From Archivesica marissinica (Eukaryota; Mollusca; Bivalvia; Venerida; Vesicomyidae), in NCBI GenBank assembly GCA_014843695.1, contig CM026395.1, positions 49,148,557 through 49,212,556 on the forward strand: a DNA stretch of 64,000 nt, read 5' to 3'. Below the pieces are notes generated by a model. That model was not told the origin of the DNA and made no database searches. It saw nothing but the letters and a program-made list of their open reading frames with translations. Below, one piece after another: positions 45,160 through 55,590 of the stretch; within the stretch, counting starts at the first letter, position 1; the number at the start of each line of letters is the position of its first letter. The translations under genes and the position numbers were made by a program.

Positions 45160-47899
45160 GTGTGTTTAAGCAGTTGTCATCACCTCACATTCACACATCT
45201 ATGTACAGCACATATTGTTCTGTTTACATGTACATCTACCAGAACGGGCTACCTTTACAGTTGCACTTTAGTAGTTCTACGACTGCTGCTGGGGTGACTT
45301 GCACAGCATACAATATTGGCACCATCCTGTCATTGTCTTTCATCCAATCTAGGTTATATGGATCAAGGAGTGTTGGATCAAGTACTCTATCCTGAGCACA
45401 TATATTTGCTTGAAGGTGAGAGCGCAATATATGTTGAAGCCAATCACCATCAGTTGGTGGAAGCCATCAAGCAGGATCACTACCAGAAACATTCGTTGTG
45501 CTTCCAAGCATACAAAGAAACACTTTGCACCCAGTAATCACATCTTCCTGTGGTATATCACCTTCTCCAAGTTGTGAAAGTTCTTCAATAATTTTTTGAG
45601 GAGCCTTCATAAACACTTTCAGTCCTGTTTTCTTTCCACCTCTACTGATGTGTCCTGTTGTGTCTGTTCCAGTGATGGCATGGAACCCAGGCAAAGCAGC
45701 TGCCTTTTCTGACCCTAATTTTGTATAAATTGCTTCTTTGTCTACTCTTCTTCGATTTTCACTGGTGCCTGTTACAATACCAGACTTTAAACCCAACATA
45801 GTTAGTCTTCGTAAAATGAGGACCCACCAGTCTGTGTCCTGTGTAAAGAAATCAACCTCATTACCATTTTCTTCATTCACCACCTCCAATGCATGTAGCA
45901 TCATGAGAGTGTCTGCTTCCTCGTGTGTGTTGTTGTCTGTGGTTGGGCGGTAATTTGGTAAGTTGGTAAGGACGTCCATGCGTGTTGCTGTAACTACTGG
46001 CTTCTTACACAGTGACATTGCTTTCTTAGTTACAGAAACTTTGTTTTGTCCTTTATAGGAGTGGAATTCTCAATATGTAGGTCTTCACTAGGGCAATCCT
46101 TCCTGTATCTGATGTCGTCCTTGATTTGTAATTTCTTGGCATAATTGTCAAACATGCGTCCACCAGTGTATTCATTGAGCATGCCATCAATGTTATTAGC
46201 ATAAGATTTGCCAAAATCTTCACAGTACATAAATGTGACTGCATGCACCAACGCCTGAACAACTGCCATGGCATCTATAATGAGGTATCTCTTGTTGATG
46301 TTGGATTTAATAGATTGATTGTCATTTCAAGGCATGGATGAGGTCACTTTTAGTATTGGAAAACAGAAGACTTCCATCTGGGTTCATAAGCATGGGATTT
46401 AAATTCAGAAATTCGTACTGAGAAATTGCTGACTGGAGGTCAAAGTCTCGTTCTGATCTGGCAATAACTAAGAGTCTGGAGAAAAGTGTAGTTGTCGACT
46501 TTAGCTGATACTCTTTGGTGTTACTTTTGATAGTTATCTTCTTGGGCAGATCATCCCAGTTTTTATATTTCAGTTTGGTCATACGGTCCCACAAGTTTAC
46601 ATCTCCACGTATACGGTTTTCGACAAAGGATTCCTTTGCATTTTCTCCTCGAACCTAAGTTAAGAACACTTTCCTGTGTTTCTTTTCCCAACACTTTCTT
46701 GCTCATGTAGTTTTAAAAATAGATGTGCTCCTTTGTCTTTGAATAGCTTTATTGGCTCTAAGAATAGCATAAGGGATTCTATATTCTTGCCCTGCCGTTC
46801 TACTAGAGTATGTGAGGAGATGTGGTGATCAGGACTGTGTGGAAACTCAGACACTCCTAGCATGTCTCTGGTTTCTTGAGACAGACGGCCTAATTCAGGA
46901 GCAGCAAGACAGTACTTCATTATGGTTGCTGGTTTATTGGTAATTACTCCTAGACCACCTTCTCCTTTCCGGATCTTATTTTCTTGTTCCTGAGTTGGTC
47001 TACACCAACACTTGTGAATGGGGCTTTCTTCGTTGTCACAACAAACTCATCTGCCATGAGCATGTTCAATATATCAGGGCAATATCTTTAGCTAAATATG
47101 CATGTGAAGTGAATTCCACAATATTCTGAGCATAATCCAGTCTGTTGTAGGCAAAAAAGTATGTGGAAAGTTTTTCCAAAGATGCTAAATACAATGGTAA
47201 GTTGGGATCCTTGACAGATCGATGGAAATTCAGATGTGTCTGGACTTGGCGCATGTATATACGAATTCATCTACATGTATACATAGGAAATGCGTCCAAC
47301 TGTTTCTCTATATTTATGCTTTCTATCTGTACCATCAATCCTTTGTGGGCATTTTGAATAGCTGTTCTGTCAACAAGGTCACCTCTACATGCTTCAGCCA
47401 ATTCACTCAAGCTGCTAGTTAGAGCTAGTTGCACTTGAGGATTTTCAGAAAAGTATTCCTGGAACCAAAGGTCAGATAACACTTGTAATGTTGTTTCATG
47501 AGCATCCACAGCTCGGTTGTAGTGGCTACCATTTATTATTTGATTGATAACAACTGAGCCGTACAGTCCCGATTGATCCCAGGTCTCATCGATACCACTA
47601 TGCTCTATTGTCTTTCCTAAATACCTGATAGCACACAGACTTGTGTGGAAGGGGCCTGGCAATATCCACCACTTGTCCTTGTACTGGTCACTGAGATGCT
47701 CGAGTTTAACTGCCCTTTTGTAAAGGTCCATATCAAAAGTAACCACGACCTTTCTATTGTTCTCAGGACATACACCTCTGTTTAGCTGATATAAGTGTTC
47801 TAATGCTGTCACCAGTGTGGACAACTCATGGGCTGGATTATTTAGTATGGACAGAGAGTGGTTATAGTCAACATTCAGTAACATTTTAATAGCATTCAT
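45160..47899 (-). pseudogene. Academ-like transposase/XPG-like nuclease pseudogene
   Basis: About 900 codons in several frames. The first frame, 47899-47267, contains KVVVTFDMDLYKRAVKL, WWILPGPFHTSLCAIRYLGK and HSGIDETWDQSGLYGSVVIN, a conserved-looking block with acidic and His residues that may be the transposase core. Further pieces are at 47254-47066, 46920-46660, 46594-46322 and 46269-46030. The nuclease-like part, 46018-45467, has THEEADTLMMLHA, then FFTQDTDWWVL, then LPGFHAITGTDTTGHISRGG, resembling the I-region acidic motifs and the helix-hairpin Asp motif of XPG/FEN1 enzymes. The C-terminus (45427-45236, then another frame) has KCNCKG, RCTCKQNNMCC and MCECE, a cysteine cluster. Lesions: a TGA near 47265, frame changes near 47000, 46655, 46300, 46025 and 45250, and a stop in the cysteine cluster. 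Short intervals make introns an unlikely explanation. Confidence 0.65.
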
Positions 47900-47984
47900 T
47901 CATATTTTGTTAAACACCTCTATAAAACATGTTAACCATCATCATTGTTCAATTTATATTAGTTTGATGTGTTCTGCAATATTG

Positions 47985-48199
47985 TTAATGCAATTTCCAG
48001 ATTCCCAGACCCCTAAAATGTGGGTATAAGTACCAAAAGCAAGGCCCTATACCATCTACAAGTAGAGATATTGTCCAAAATAGGTTTTAAATGGTGGCCA
48101 TTTTGAAATCCAAGATGGCCGCCAATATAGTGATTGAAAAAAATGTATAAAATACTTTTTTACTCTTTGGTAACTAAATAACATAAATAACACAAAAAA
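47985..48199 (-). repeat. right terminal inverted repeat
   Basis: Reverse complement of 44755-44970 with scattered mismatches. About 55 bp beyond it (48200-48255) match neither SINE-B nor the left flank, so the original terminus may lie further right and the left end may be truncated. Confidence 0.88.
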
Positions 48200-48255
48200 T
48201 CAAACTTGAGCAAAATTTCCCACAACTATTTTAAAATCTACAAAATGTACCACAC

Positions 48256-48372
48256 TATTTCCTCCCACATGAATGACCACATATACGCTTTCATCCGCGC
48301 CAACGAGAGTGATTAATATAAGTTGTTAAAACTTGCTTCGCAATCGTTGTAAAATAAATAAAGTATAATAAA
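48256..48372 (+). mobile_element. SINE-B 3' half
   Basis: TTTCCTCCCACATGAATGAC, GCGCCAACGAGAGTGATTAA and GTTAAAACTTGCTTCGCAAT continue the SINE-B copy whose 5' half ends at 44754. Confidence 0.85.
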
Positions 48373-48427
48373 AAAAACTAGTGTTGGAGATGACGCATGG
48401 ACAGTTTTGTGTTATAAAAAAGTTCAA

Positions 48428-48486
48428 ATGGCCGTAAGTTGTTAAAACTTCTTCGCAATCGTTGTAAAATAAATAAAGTTTAAACA
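48428..48486 (+). mobile_element. SINE-B tail fragment
   Basis: TGGCCGTAAGTTGTTAAAAC, TTCTTCGCAATCGTTGTAAA and ATAAATAAAG match the last 55 bp of SINE-B. Confidence 0.75.
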
Positions 48487-48949
48487 ATTTTATAAAGATG
48501 TTTTACTTCTTCGTCTGCTATCCATAATACTATGCTTGGTGTGTCACGACGGCACATATAGACGGTAGTCGTGACGTAATAAGAGACAACGTATGACTGC
48601 ACTAGACAAATAGCGAACACAACATATGTTTCTATTTGCGTCCTTTTCGAAAAATGTATGCATTTTAATGAACAATTACGGCATTATAATGTCATGTTCG
48701 TTACCATAGCAACGCGCAATATGGCATAAGAACTGCCGTTATTATCAATTTAAAATTTAAGGAGAACATGTGTGTGACAGCTCTTGCTGTTTATTTTCAT
48801 AAATAGATAATATTCTTATTGATACTGTTTTGACTAGACAATTATGGTAATGATGGGTATATGTAACTATGGCAACCATTCGAGTTATGTAATTGTCGCA
48901 AATATTTAGTTTATCTAAAACATGCCGAGGATGAAGTCGAACTAATAGC
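48487..48949. other. no gene seen
   Basis: AT-rich unique sequence without recognisable features. Confidence 0.5.
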
Positions 48950-49150
48950 TGTTTCGGTAGATCATGATTACATCGGTTACGGTCATTGATTTCAAACCAC
49001 TTGCCCCAACCACTGTAGGTTCGAATTCCATTGGGGGGTGACCGGTTGAATTCATTCGTGTGAGGAGGCTATCCAACTGGCTTGAGTATTGTACTCGAGT
49101 CCCCACGCATGCACTACTGCTGGAATGGGTACCCGGGGTTTCCCTCCACC
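48950..49150 (+). mobile_element. SINE-D 5' part leading into a minisatellite
   Basis: GGTTACGGTCATTGATTTCA, the B box GTAGGTTCGAATTCC, and the body AGGCTATCCAACTGGCTTGA and GGGTACCCGGGG place this in SINE-D. The next segment of the SINE, CTCCACCAATAGCAGCTG, is where the array starts. Confidence 0.78.
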
Positions 49151-49788
49151 AATAGCAGCTGACGAAGATCTAGTCTCCTCCACCAATAGCAGCTGACGAA
49201 GATCTAGTCTCCTCCACCAATAGCAGCTGACGAAGATCTAGTCGCCTCCACCAATAGCAGCTGACGAAGATCTAGTCTCCTCCACCAATAGCAGCTGACG
49301 AAGATCTAGTCGCCTCCACCAATAGCAGCTGACGAAGATCTAGTCTCCTCCACCAATAGCAGCTGACGAAGATCTAGTCGCCTCCACCAATAGCAGATGA
49401 CGAAGATCTAGTCGCCTCCACCAATAGCAGCTGACGAAGATCTAGTCGCCTCCACCAGTAGCAGCTGACGAAGATCTAGTCTCCTCCACCAATAGCAGCT
49501 GACGAAGATCTAGTCGCCTCCACCAATAGCAGCTGACGAAGATCTAGTCTCCTCCACCAATAGCAGCTGACGAAGATCTAGTCTCCTCCACCAATAGCAG
49601 CTGACGAAGATCTAGTCTCCTCCACCAATAGCAGCTGACGAAGATCTAGTCTCCTCCACCAGTAGCAGCTGACGAAGATCTAGTCTCATCCACCAGTAGC
49701 AGCTGACGAAGATCTAGTCGCCTCCACCAATAGCAGCTGACGAAGATCTAGTCTCCTCCACCAATAGCAGCTGACGAAGATCTAGTCT
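49151..49788 (+). repeat. 34-bp minisatellite from SINE-D, about 19 copies
   Basis: The unit is CTCCACCAATAGCAGCTGAC plus GAAGATCTAGTCTC. The main variation is GTCTCC versus GTCGCC, with rare AGTAGC and CAGATG. It starts within SINE-D sequence, in the same segment that was amplified with a different unit at 10199. The expected SINE 3' end is not seen after it. Confidence 0.93.
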
Positions 49789-50560
49789 AAGATTTAATCA
49801 GAGCTGCTGGCTAATTATTTATAGCCAGCCCATAAGAATATCGGAAAATACAGTTTACACCCACCCGCTCACAAAACAAAGTTGTCTTGAAATTATTTGT
49901 GATATATACATTCAATTATCGAAAATAGTTCATCAAAATAATCCCAGTCGATGATAGCATACGTTTAAATATGTCTTGGCCATTTTATTTGGAGGACCAA
50001 TTCCCTGTAGATTTGGGCCAGCACCAGTGGACTGTATGGACACTCGTAACTCATATATAGGTACAGTTCAGTATCCTGGTATTAAACATTAGTGGATTGT
50101 ATGAACAGTCTATGAGCGAAATACTCGTCACTCATATATAGGTACAGTTCAGCATCGCTGGTATTAAACACTAGTGGAGTATATGTACAGTCTATGAGCG
50201 AAATGCTCGTCATTCATATATAGGTACAGTTCCGTATCCTGGTATTATCGGCCCAATATCAGGCGTGTAGTTGTCTTTACGCCACAATGCCCGGGCTTGC
50301 ACATTATATTCAGGACATGTTTTATTTGCTAGATATACAGTAGCAGATGAAACACTGAACTTTTTGTATGTGTTTGTTAGTGTATAAACGTCTATTAAAA
50401 GGTGCCAGAGTGCACCATTTGATGTCTAGGTTTTAAAGCATTAGTAGGGAGGATGCACCAGACCCCCTACCGGGTTATAGTTCAAATGGGCGTGCACATC
50501 ATTTTCAGCTGGCTACACCGCTGAATATAGTGTGATAGGTAGATTAATTTGTTCAATGTG
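49789..50560. other. no gene; short tandem duplication inside
   Basis: Unique sequence apart from an 82-bp repeat, about three copies, at 50016-50256, recognised by TCATATATAGGTACAGTTC at 50051, 50132 and 50214. Confidence 0.7.
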
Positions 50561-50757
50561 CAGTCTACATCCGTTATGTCGAATTCCGTCAGACCGAACA
50601 AAATACTTCGACATAACCGAAGTTTGACTTAACGAAATTCTATATAACCGGAACCAGTTATATGTACAATGATAGTGTCCGAAATGGGACTTTGATCCGA
50701 CTTCGAGATAACCGGATAATTCGACATAACCGACTTTGACATAACGGTTGTAGACTG
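50561..50757. mobile_element. MITE-4, pogo/Tigger-like ends
   Basis: 197 bp with imperfect inverted termini, CAGTCTACATCCGTTATGTC at the left and the complement of CAGTCTACAACCGTTATGTC at the right. The inside repeats CGACATAACCG. CAG...CTG ends with a CGTTATGTCGAA-type motif resemble pogo/Tigger MITEs. TA is present at the right flank only. Confidence 0.8.
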
Positions 50758-50994
50758 TATATGTATATTTGATCTACCAATGATAAGCAGAATTTACACC
50801 TGACTCAGCATTGTTTTATGTAAACACGATACTCGTAAAGAAAGCGAATTCCATCTATGCTGGCCTCGTGAGCGGGATAGATATTTGACATGGCTGTTAC
50901 TCAATTTACTTTCATTTCGAAAATAGAATCAATATTCTACTCTGATATCAAACATTCAATAAAATGAACGACATGTCTTGTTCCAATATAGACC

Positions 50995-51270
50995 GCATCC
51001 GTTGTCGATTGGTTACGGTCGCTGACTTGTATACTACTCAGTACTGTAACCTATCACCACTGATGGCCACAGGTTCGAGCCCCGCTCAGGAGTGTCTGTT
51101 TATTTGCGAAAGTTGGCAGTTTCTTACGGAGGTTGGTGCACAAAGTACTGGTTAACCGCTGGAGCCTGCCCAGGAAAGGTGTTATTATGTAAACTGCCCG
51201 CCGGCTATATAGCCCATAATGGTGCTGATGTAGGCGTAAAACCCGAACAAACAGCAACTTGTTCTAATAA
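50995..51270 (+). mobile_element. SINE with tRNA-like head (SINE-D relative)
   Basis: GATTGGTTACGGTCGCTGAC and the B box CAGGTTCGAGCCCCG form the head. The body TTTCTTACGGAGGTTGGTGC and GTTAACCGCTGGAGCCTGCC is shared, in reverse complement, with 11884-11965. The 3' end is A-rich. Confidence 0.65.
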
Positions 51271-51296
51271 CAATAACAAAAACACCATACCATATA

Positions 51297-51512
51297 GTTT
51301 AAACTTTATTTATTTACAACGATTGCGAAGCAACTTTTAACAACTTATATTAATCATAAATGTTGTCATTCGTGTGGGAGGAAATCGGAGTAACCAGGAG
51401 AAAACCGATATGTCCGATCTGGCGACCACCGTACCATCTCACATACTTCCCGGTCCGAGGATCGAACCCGGTTTGCATTGGTGAGCAGCGAGCGCTAACC
51501 ACTGCGCTAATA
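51297..51512 (-). mobile_element. SINE-B, minus orientation
   Basis: Tail at the left (TTTACAACGATTGCGAAGCA), body with CCGATCTGGCGACCACCGTA, and head at the right (complement of the B box and of TTAGCGCAGTGGTTAGCGC). Nearly full length. Confidence 0.83.
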
Positions 51513-52480
51513 ACATATAGTACACCAGACACTCATTCGTGCACACAAACGTCCGCAACATTCCAATGTCCGTCCCAGCTATCGATGGATGGAACGTCAG
51601 TTGTTATGATGACGTCATTATACTAGTAACCCGACACACATATGATGTATGTGAGCGAGCTTTTGTACTTGTTTGATTGATCTCAGTTGGAAGTCGTTTT
51701 GATGTTTCCCTCATAGACTACCATGCAAGTTGACGTGATATTTTAAAAAATCGCCATTTTTCGTCAGTTTGGACCGTAATGCAAAACGACGTCACATTAA
51801 GAAACAGTCAAATTTTGACATCAAAAGGAGACGAAGCGATGCATTAAGAAAGGTTCGCCCTTGGCTAAACTCATATATTACTGGTGGGAAAAACAAATCT
51901 AACATGAATCGGCATTTTGTCTGTATACGAAGAAGAAATGTACCGTATTTAAATCTGAAATAAAACATTGTTTAGAGAATGACTTACTCACCAACTATTT
52001 TTGCGTTTTTTAAATATTCTGGTCATGTTAGAATCGAACTAATTACTAGTTACTAGTATTCTTGGCAGCTACACATGTTGAGTCGTTCTGAGCACCTGAA
52101 TCAACCACTTACGCCTACGACCTGGGTGTTGGCGGGCGATGATGCGACAACGCGACAGTGGACACTTTCGTCAGGTGAAACCACATGTTTCCGGGTGCGT
52201 TTGAAATAACGGCACCCGGTATCTTCCTCCACCATTAATAGCTGGAGAGCCGCCATTTGACCTACTTAGCTGTACGTGTGAGTTCAAACGCCACTGAAAA
52301 AAACAAACAACTCAAAGTAATTTAAATGCTCATATCAAATGAACCGAGCCACACCAAGACACAGAAACCCTGTATTTGTTGTTTCGTAGATAGCTCCGTA
52401 CTAAGCAGTTTCCCCTCCCCCTCCATATTCCCCCTCCACCCTCGTTTGTATCTGCAAGTTAAACGTTCCAAATAAATATA
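51513..52480. other. no gene; SINE-D fragment near 52090-52310
   Basis: Unique sequence followed by a fragment with ATCTTCCTCCACCATTAATA and GCTGGAGAGCCGCCATTTGA, typical of the SINE-D 3' part. The basic open frame at 51769-51963 has no recognisable motif. Confidence 0.5.
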
Positions 52481-52703
52481 CTGACACCAAAATGAAACTG
52501 TGGACTTGCCTTAGAGGTAAAATTAATATCCTTTTTGAAAAAAATATAGACAAATTTGGACGTCTACGTGCATACATATTGGGTAAATTAGTGCAATGTG
52601 TGAAGGATCTTATTCTTCACTCGTGATAGTAAAATCCATAATTCTAAAATGTGTAGCGAAATGGTAACACTCAATATAAAAGTGCACATGTTTATGGTAT
52701 CAG
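52481..52703 (-). mobile_element. MITE-1, complete copy, opposite orientation
   Basis: 223 bp. The left end is CTGACACCAAAATG and the right end TGGTATCAG, flanked by TA on both sides. The interior matches the copy at 17010 in reverse complement (GTGATAGTAAAATCCATAAT). Confidence 0.85.
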
Positions 52704-53451
52704 TATACCTATCATAGCATGGCAATTGGGGATATACATATCCCATAGTTCTAATATAACCATGTCACGGGGGTCGTGTTAACTCTATGACATTTGTCAT
52801 CGCAATAACAGTATGTCGTTCCTCTTCAAATGCAGCAACGGCGGTGCCAATCAATTGTCTGTATTACTCCTACATTTCCTAGCGTCTCACAAAATGCACC
52901 CTAGCATGAACAACGATGCGCGACCAAATACAACCCCGTAACTCAATTTCACTGTGTTCTCCAGAAATTGCGTATTTATAACTCTTGAAACTTCCTGTAT
53001 CTGGGAATAAAGTCTCATCCATATGCCCTAGGCGTTGGGTAAAGTGGAAAGTCAATCTAAGAATCAATCAGAAAGCAAAACGTGCATAATGAGATATGTA
53101 ACGGTATTCCACGACTTTGATTGAAGACCGTGACCCGAAGTGTCCCCAGGGTGGGGTAATATCAGTTGTGAGAGATCGACTTCCATTGGCGTTGTTATGT
53201 GACGTACATTGAAATTGGTAATTTTAGAAACGGCAAGATTGGAAGCTTCCAAATGTCAATGGTTTATGGAAATAAATTGTTGCCAGTTATTATATATTCA
53301 ATTACCAAAACCAATATATACTTAGTACTCAATGGTTCACTTATGACTTGCTTACATTAAATCTATTACGTATATACATTATACGAAAGTTCTTGGATTA
53401 CCCGTGACGTATCGGCGGTTTTAGTAATCCATAGCTAATTGCGTTCTCCTT
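52704..53451. other. no gene seen
   Basis: Unique sequence; short open frames only. Confidence 0.5.
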
Positions 53452-53464
53452 CTCTCTCTCTCTC

Positions 53465-53496
<32 letters not shown>

Positions 53497-53502
53497 CCTC
53501 TC

Positions 53503-53533
<31 letters not shown>

Positions 53534-53536
53534 CCA
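53452..53536. repeat. (CT)n microsatellite
   Basis: CTCT with interspersed GTCTGT and CCCT. The Ser/Leu frame is a by-product. Confidence 0.95.
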
Positions 53537-53589
53537 CAATCGTATAACGACTACTACAAGCCTTTCGCACCTGACTGCGTTATCACGAC

Positions 53590-53795
53590 TTCCACTTCCG
53601 GCTATTATTGGGGGTATAAGACCCAGTGTGTCCCTCCGAGCAGTATTTCAGGCAAGGATGAGTAACCGGGTAGAGCCTCCGATCAGCTAGTGGCTTCATC
53701 ACATGAAATAATTCTAATGTCTACACTTCAGTGGGATTCGAACCTTCAGCGACGAGGGCTCATTGACCGTAACCACTCGGCCACGTAGCTGGATG
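53590..53795 (-). mobile_element. SINE-D, minus orientation
   Basis: The head at the right reads, on the minus strand, TACGTGGCCGAGTGGTTACG with the B box AAGGTTCGAATCCC. The body has the complement of CTCCGATCAGCTAGTGG and GTAACCGGGTAGAGCC. Confidence 0.75.
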
Positions 53796-54032
53796 CTCAA
53801 GGATTATCAATGAATAATCCAGGAGAGTTGCAGCTTCGGCATAGGTAGCCAGTGGCATGTATTCCTAGATCATCGGGGGGGGGGCACATGTCTCGTTTCC
53901 CAACCGGACATATAGTTTGGTCCAGACGCGTTGTATGGCCAAAATAACGAAACAGAAATAATAAATAATAAACTAATAAACAAAGCTATATGGATAATTT
54001 CTGCTCTATTACCACATAACATCAGCTATCCA

Positions 54033-54222
54033 TGGAGTCTATTCCGAGGAGAGTATCACATGTGTAGCGGGAGCCTCGTAGGTAGGAATCGACCCAATCA
54101 CTGGACCGGCTACACTCTCTGATACACGAGTCTATTCCGAGGAGAGTATCACATGTGTAGCGGGAGCCTCGTAGGTAGGAATCGACCCAATCACTGGACC
54201 GGCTACACTCTCTGATACACTT
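54033..54222. repeat. tandem duplication, about 95 bp x 2
   Basis: Two nearly identical copies, each beginning GAGTCTATTCCGAGGAGAGT and ending ACACTCTCTGATACAC. Confidence 0.95.
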
Positions 54223-54492
54223 CTTGGAAGTAGATTTTAGTTTGGTGTGTTCCATCTAACGATGTATCTATAGTATTTTGCATTTTAATTCTTAACCTTT
54301 ATTCCTTTATGTACATTGCTTAATAGTTTTGATTAATGACTACTGTTATGTATGTTGTAAAAATGTCTCACTATGCTAAATTAATTTTAAGCACTTTTGA
54401 ACGTATAATTTCTGTATGAAAAGAGTGCTATACAAATCTGATATACTAATATAATAATAATCATCCATATGCCATCATGATAACATAGTTTG

Positions 54493-54747
54493 TGTTTTTA
54501 CGTTTATTTATCGTCGCAATCGTCATTTTAGATTTTGGAGAATAGTGCGATGATACAGACAGAGACCCATTCCAGAGTCTCCTCTGGTTCATTTACGTAC
54601 ACGGTGTAAAGCACCGACAGGAGACCTCGGTTTAACGTCCCATCTGAAAGACTGTTAATTTTATTAGGGTCAGACGGGGGGATCGAACCTGCGATCCCTG
54701 GATTACCAGTCCAGCGTGTTACCACTGGACTACAGATCCGTCTGTGA
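54493..54747 (-). mobile_element. SINE-A, minus orientation, shortened tail region
   Basis: Flanked by AACATAGTTTG (54482-54492) and AACATAATTTG (54748-54758), an 11-bp duplication with one mismatch. It lacks about 35 bp near the 3' end relative to full copies. Confidence 0.88.
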
Positions 54748-54843
54748 AACATAATTTGCTCTGCAGACGGGTAATATTACCATTACATCGTTTTCGTATT
54801 TCACTAGTGAAATAACTATGCAAACGAGCACTGCATGCACATT

Positions 54844-55082
54844 TACTTATACAAATTTATTTTAGCTCGATTGCGAAACAAGTTATTTCAACTTATATAA
54901 ATCACTCTCGAGACCTCATTCCTAATGGAATCCATCGCCACGAGGGAGAGAGAATAGGCAACGTGGAATTTAAATGCCTTGCCTAAGGGCACAATCGTAA
55001 CGGCTCCAGTGGGGCTCGAACTCCGGACCGTTCGCACCTGAAGCGAACGCGCATCCACTGCGCTAGCACGACTTCCACGACT
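54844..55082 (-). mobile_element. SINE-C, full length, perfect target-site duplication
   Basis: 239 bp between perfect 12-bp repeats TGCATGCACATT (54832-54843 and 55083-55094). The head on the minus strand is GTCGTGCTAGCGCAGTGGAT with an anticodon stem TTCGC/GCGAA around TTCAGGT (CAG, Leu position) and the B box GAGTTCGAGCCCC. The tail is GTTGAAATAACTTGTTTCGC then AATCGAGCTAAAATAAATTT. Confidence 0.93.
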
Positions 55083-55353
55083 TGCATGCACATTCATACG
55101 CTCTGTCATAAACATAAACAAACAACATGGCGTCTAAAATCCAGTGTCGCTGGAAATCATTATCCAGCTATAAACACTACAAATCATGTACTCTGCCATA
55201 GTTTAAGAAAATTATGTTTGTCATGGAGAAAATGTAAATAAGCTTTTAGCTTCCGATTTAATACATTTGTTCTTGTATATTAATGTTACAACATGATGTA
55301 AATATTGATAAATAAAATCTGTTTAAACTAAATCATGTACGATGGGCTATTAA

Positions 55354-55586
55354 CCCTTTCAACACCACAGACCTCTAAATAGGCTTACAAAAAGTGTAGA
55401 TCCAGATGAGCCGGCTCGTGACGAGCCGTCTCATCAGGATCTGCACTTGTTGCCAGTGATATGACTATCTTTAGACATAATTACCCATTTTGATAAATGA
55501 ACTTGTCCAAATGTGATTTTCTGATTCATTTATTGGTTTATGAATATCATGGACCAGTCCATGTGAGTTACTTGGTGTTGAATGGG
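55354..55586 (+). mobile_element. MITE-2, complete, piggyBac-like
   Basis: 233 bp flanked by TTAA (55350-55353 and 55587-55590). Termini are CCCTTTCAACACC and the complement of CCCATTCAACACC. It carries an internal near-perfect hairpin of about 20 bp per arm (about 55400-55442, GATGAGCCGGCTCGTGACGA at its centre). TTAA plus CCC ends point to piggyBac mobilisation; this is an inference. Confidence 0.88.
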
Positions 55587-55590
55587 TTAA

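Larger units (their letters stand above)
44755..48199 (-). mobile_element. DNA transposon with ~215-bp terminal inverted repeats, Academ-like
   Basis: About 3.45 kb bounded by long inverted repeats, 44755-44970 and 47985-48199, roughly 85-90% identical. Each contains TGTGTTATTTAG/TGTGTTATTTAT, ACCAAAGAGTAAAAAA, ATTTTATACATTTTTTTCAA and GGCGGCCATCTTG. It encodes one long minus-strand gene with XPG/FEN-like nuclease motifs and a C-terminal cysteine cluster. DNA transposons with an XPG-type nuclease and a cysteine module are known in the Academ superfamily; the assignment is an inference. It is inserted in a SINE-B copy. Confidence 0.7.

Noticed and set aside
45160..47899. A host multi-exon gene on the minus strand
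   Set aside because: Frame changes occur over a few to tens of bases with no convincing splice pairs, and the gene lies between long inverted repeats.
54844..55082. Functional tRNA-Leu gene
   Set aside because: Part of a SINE with a target-site duplication; the flanking stem is degenerate.
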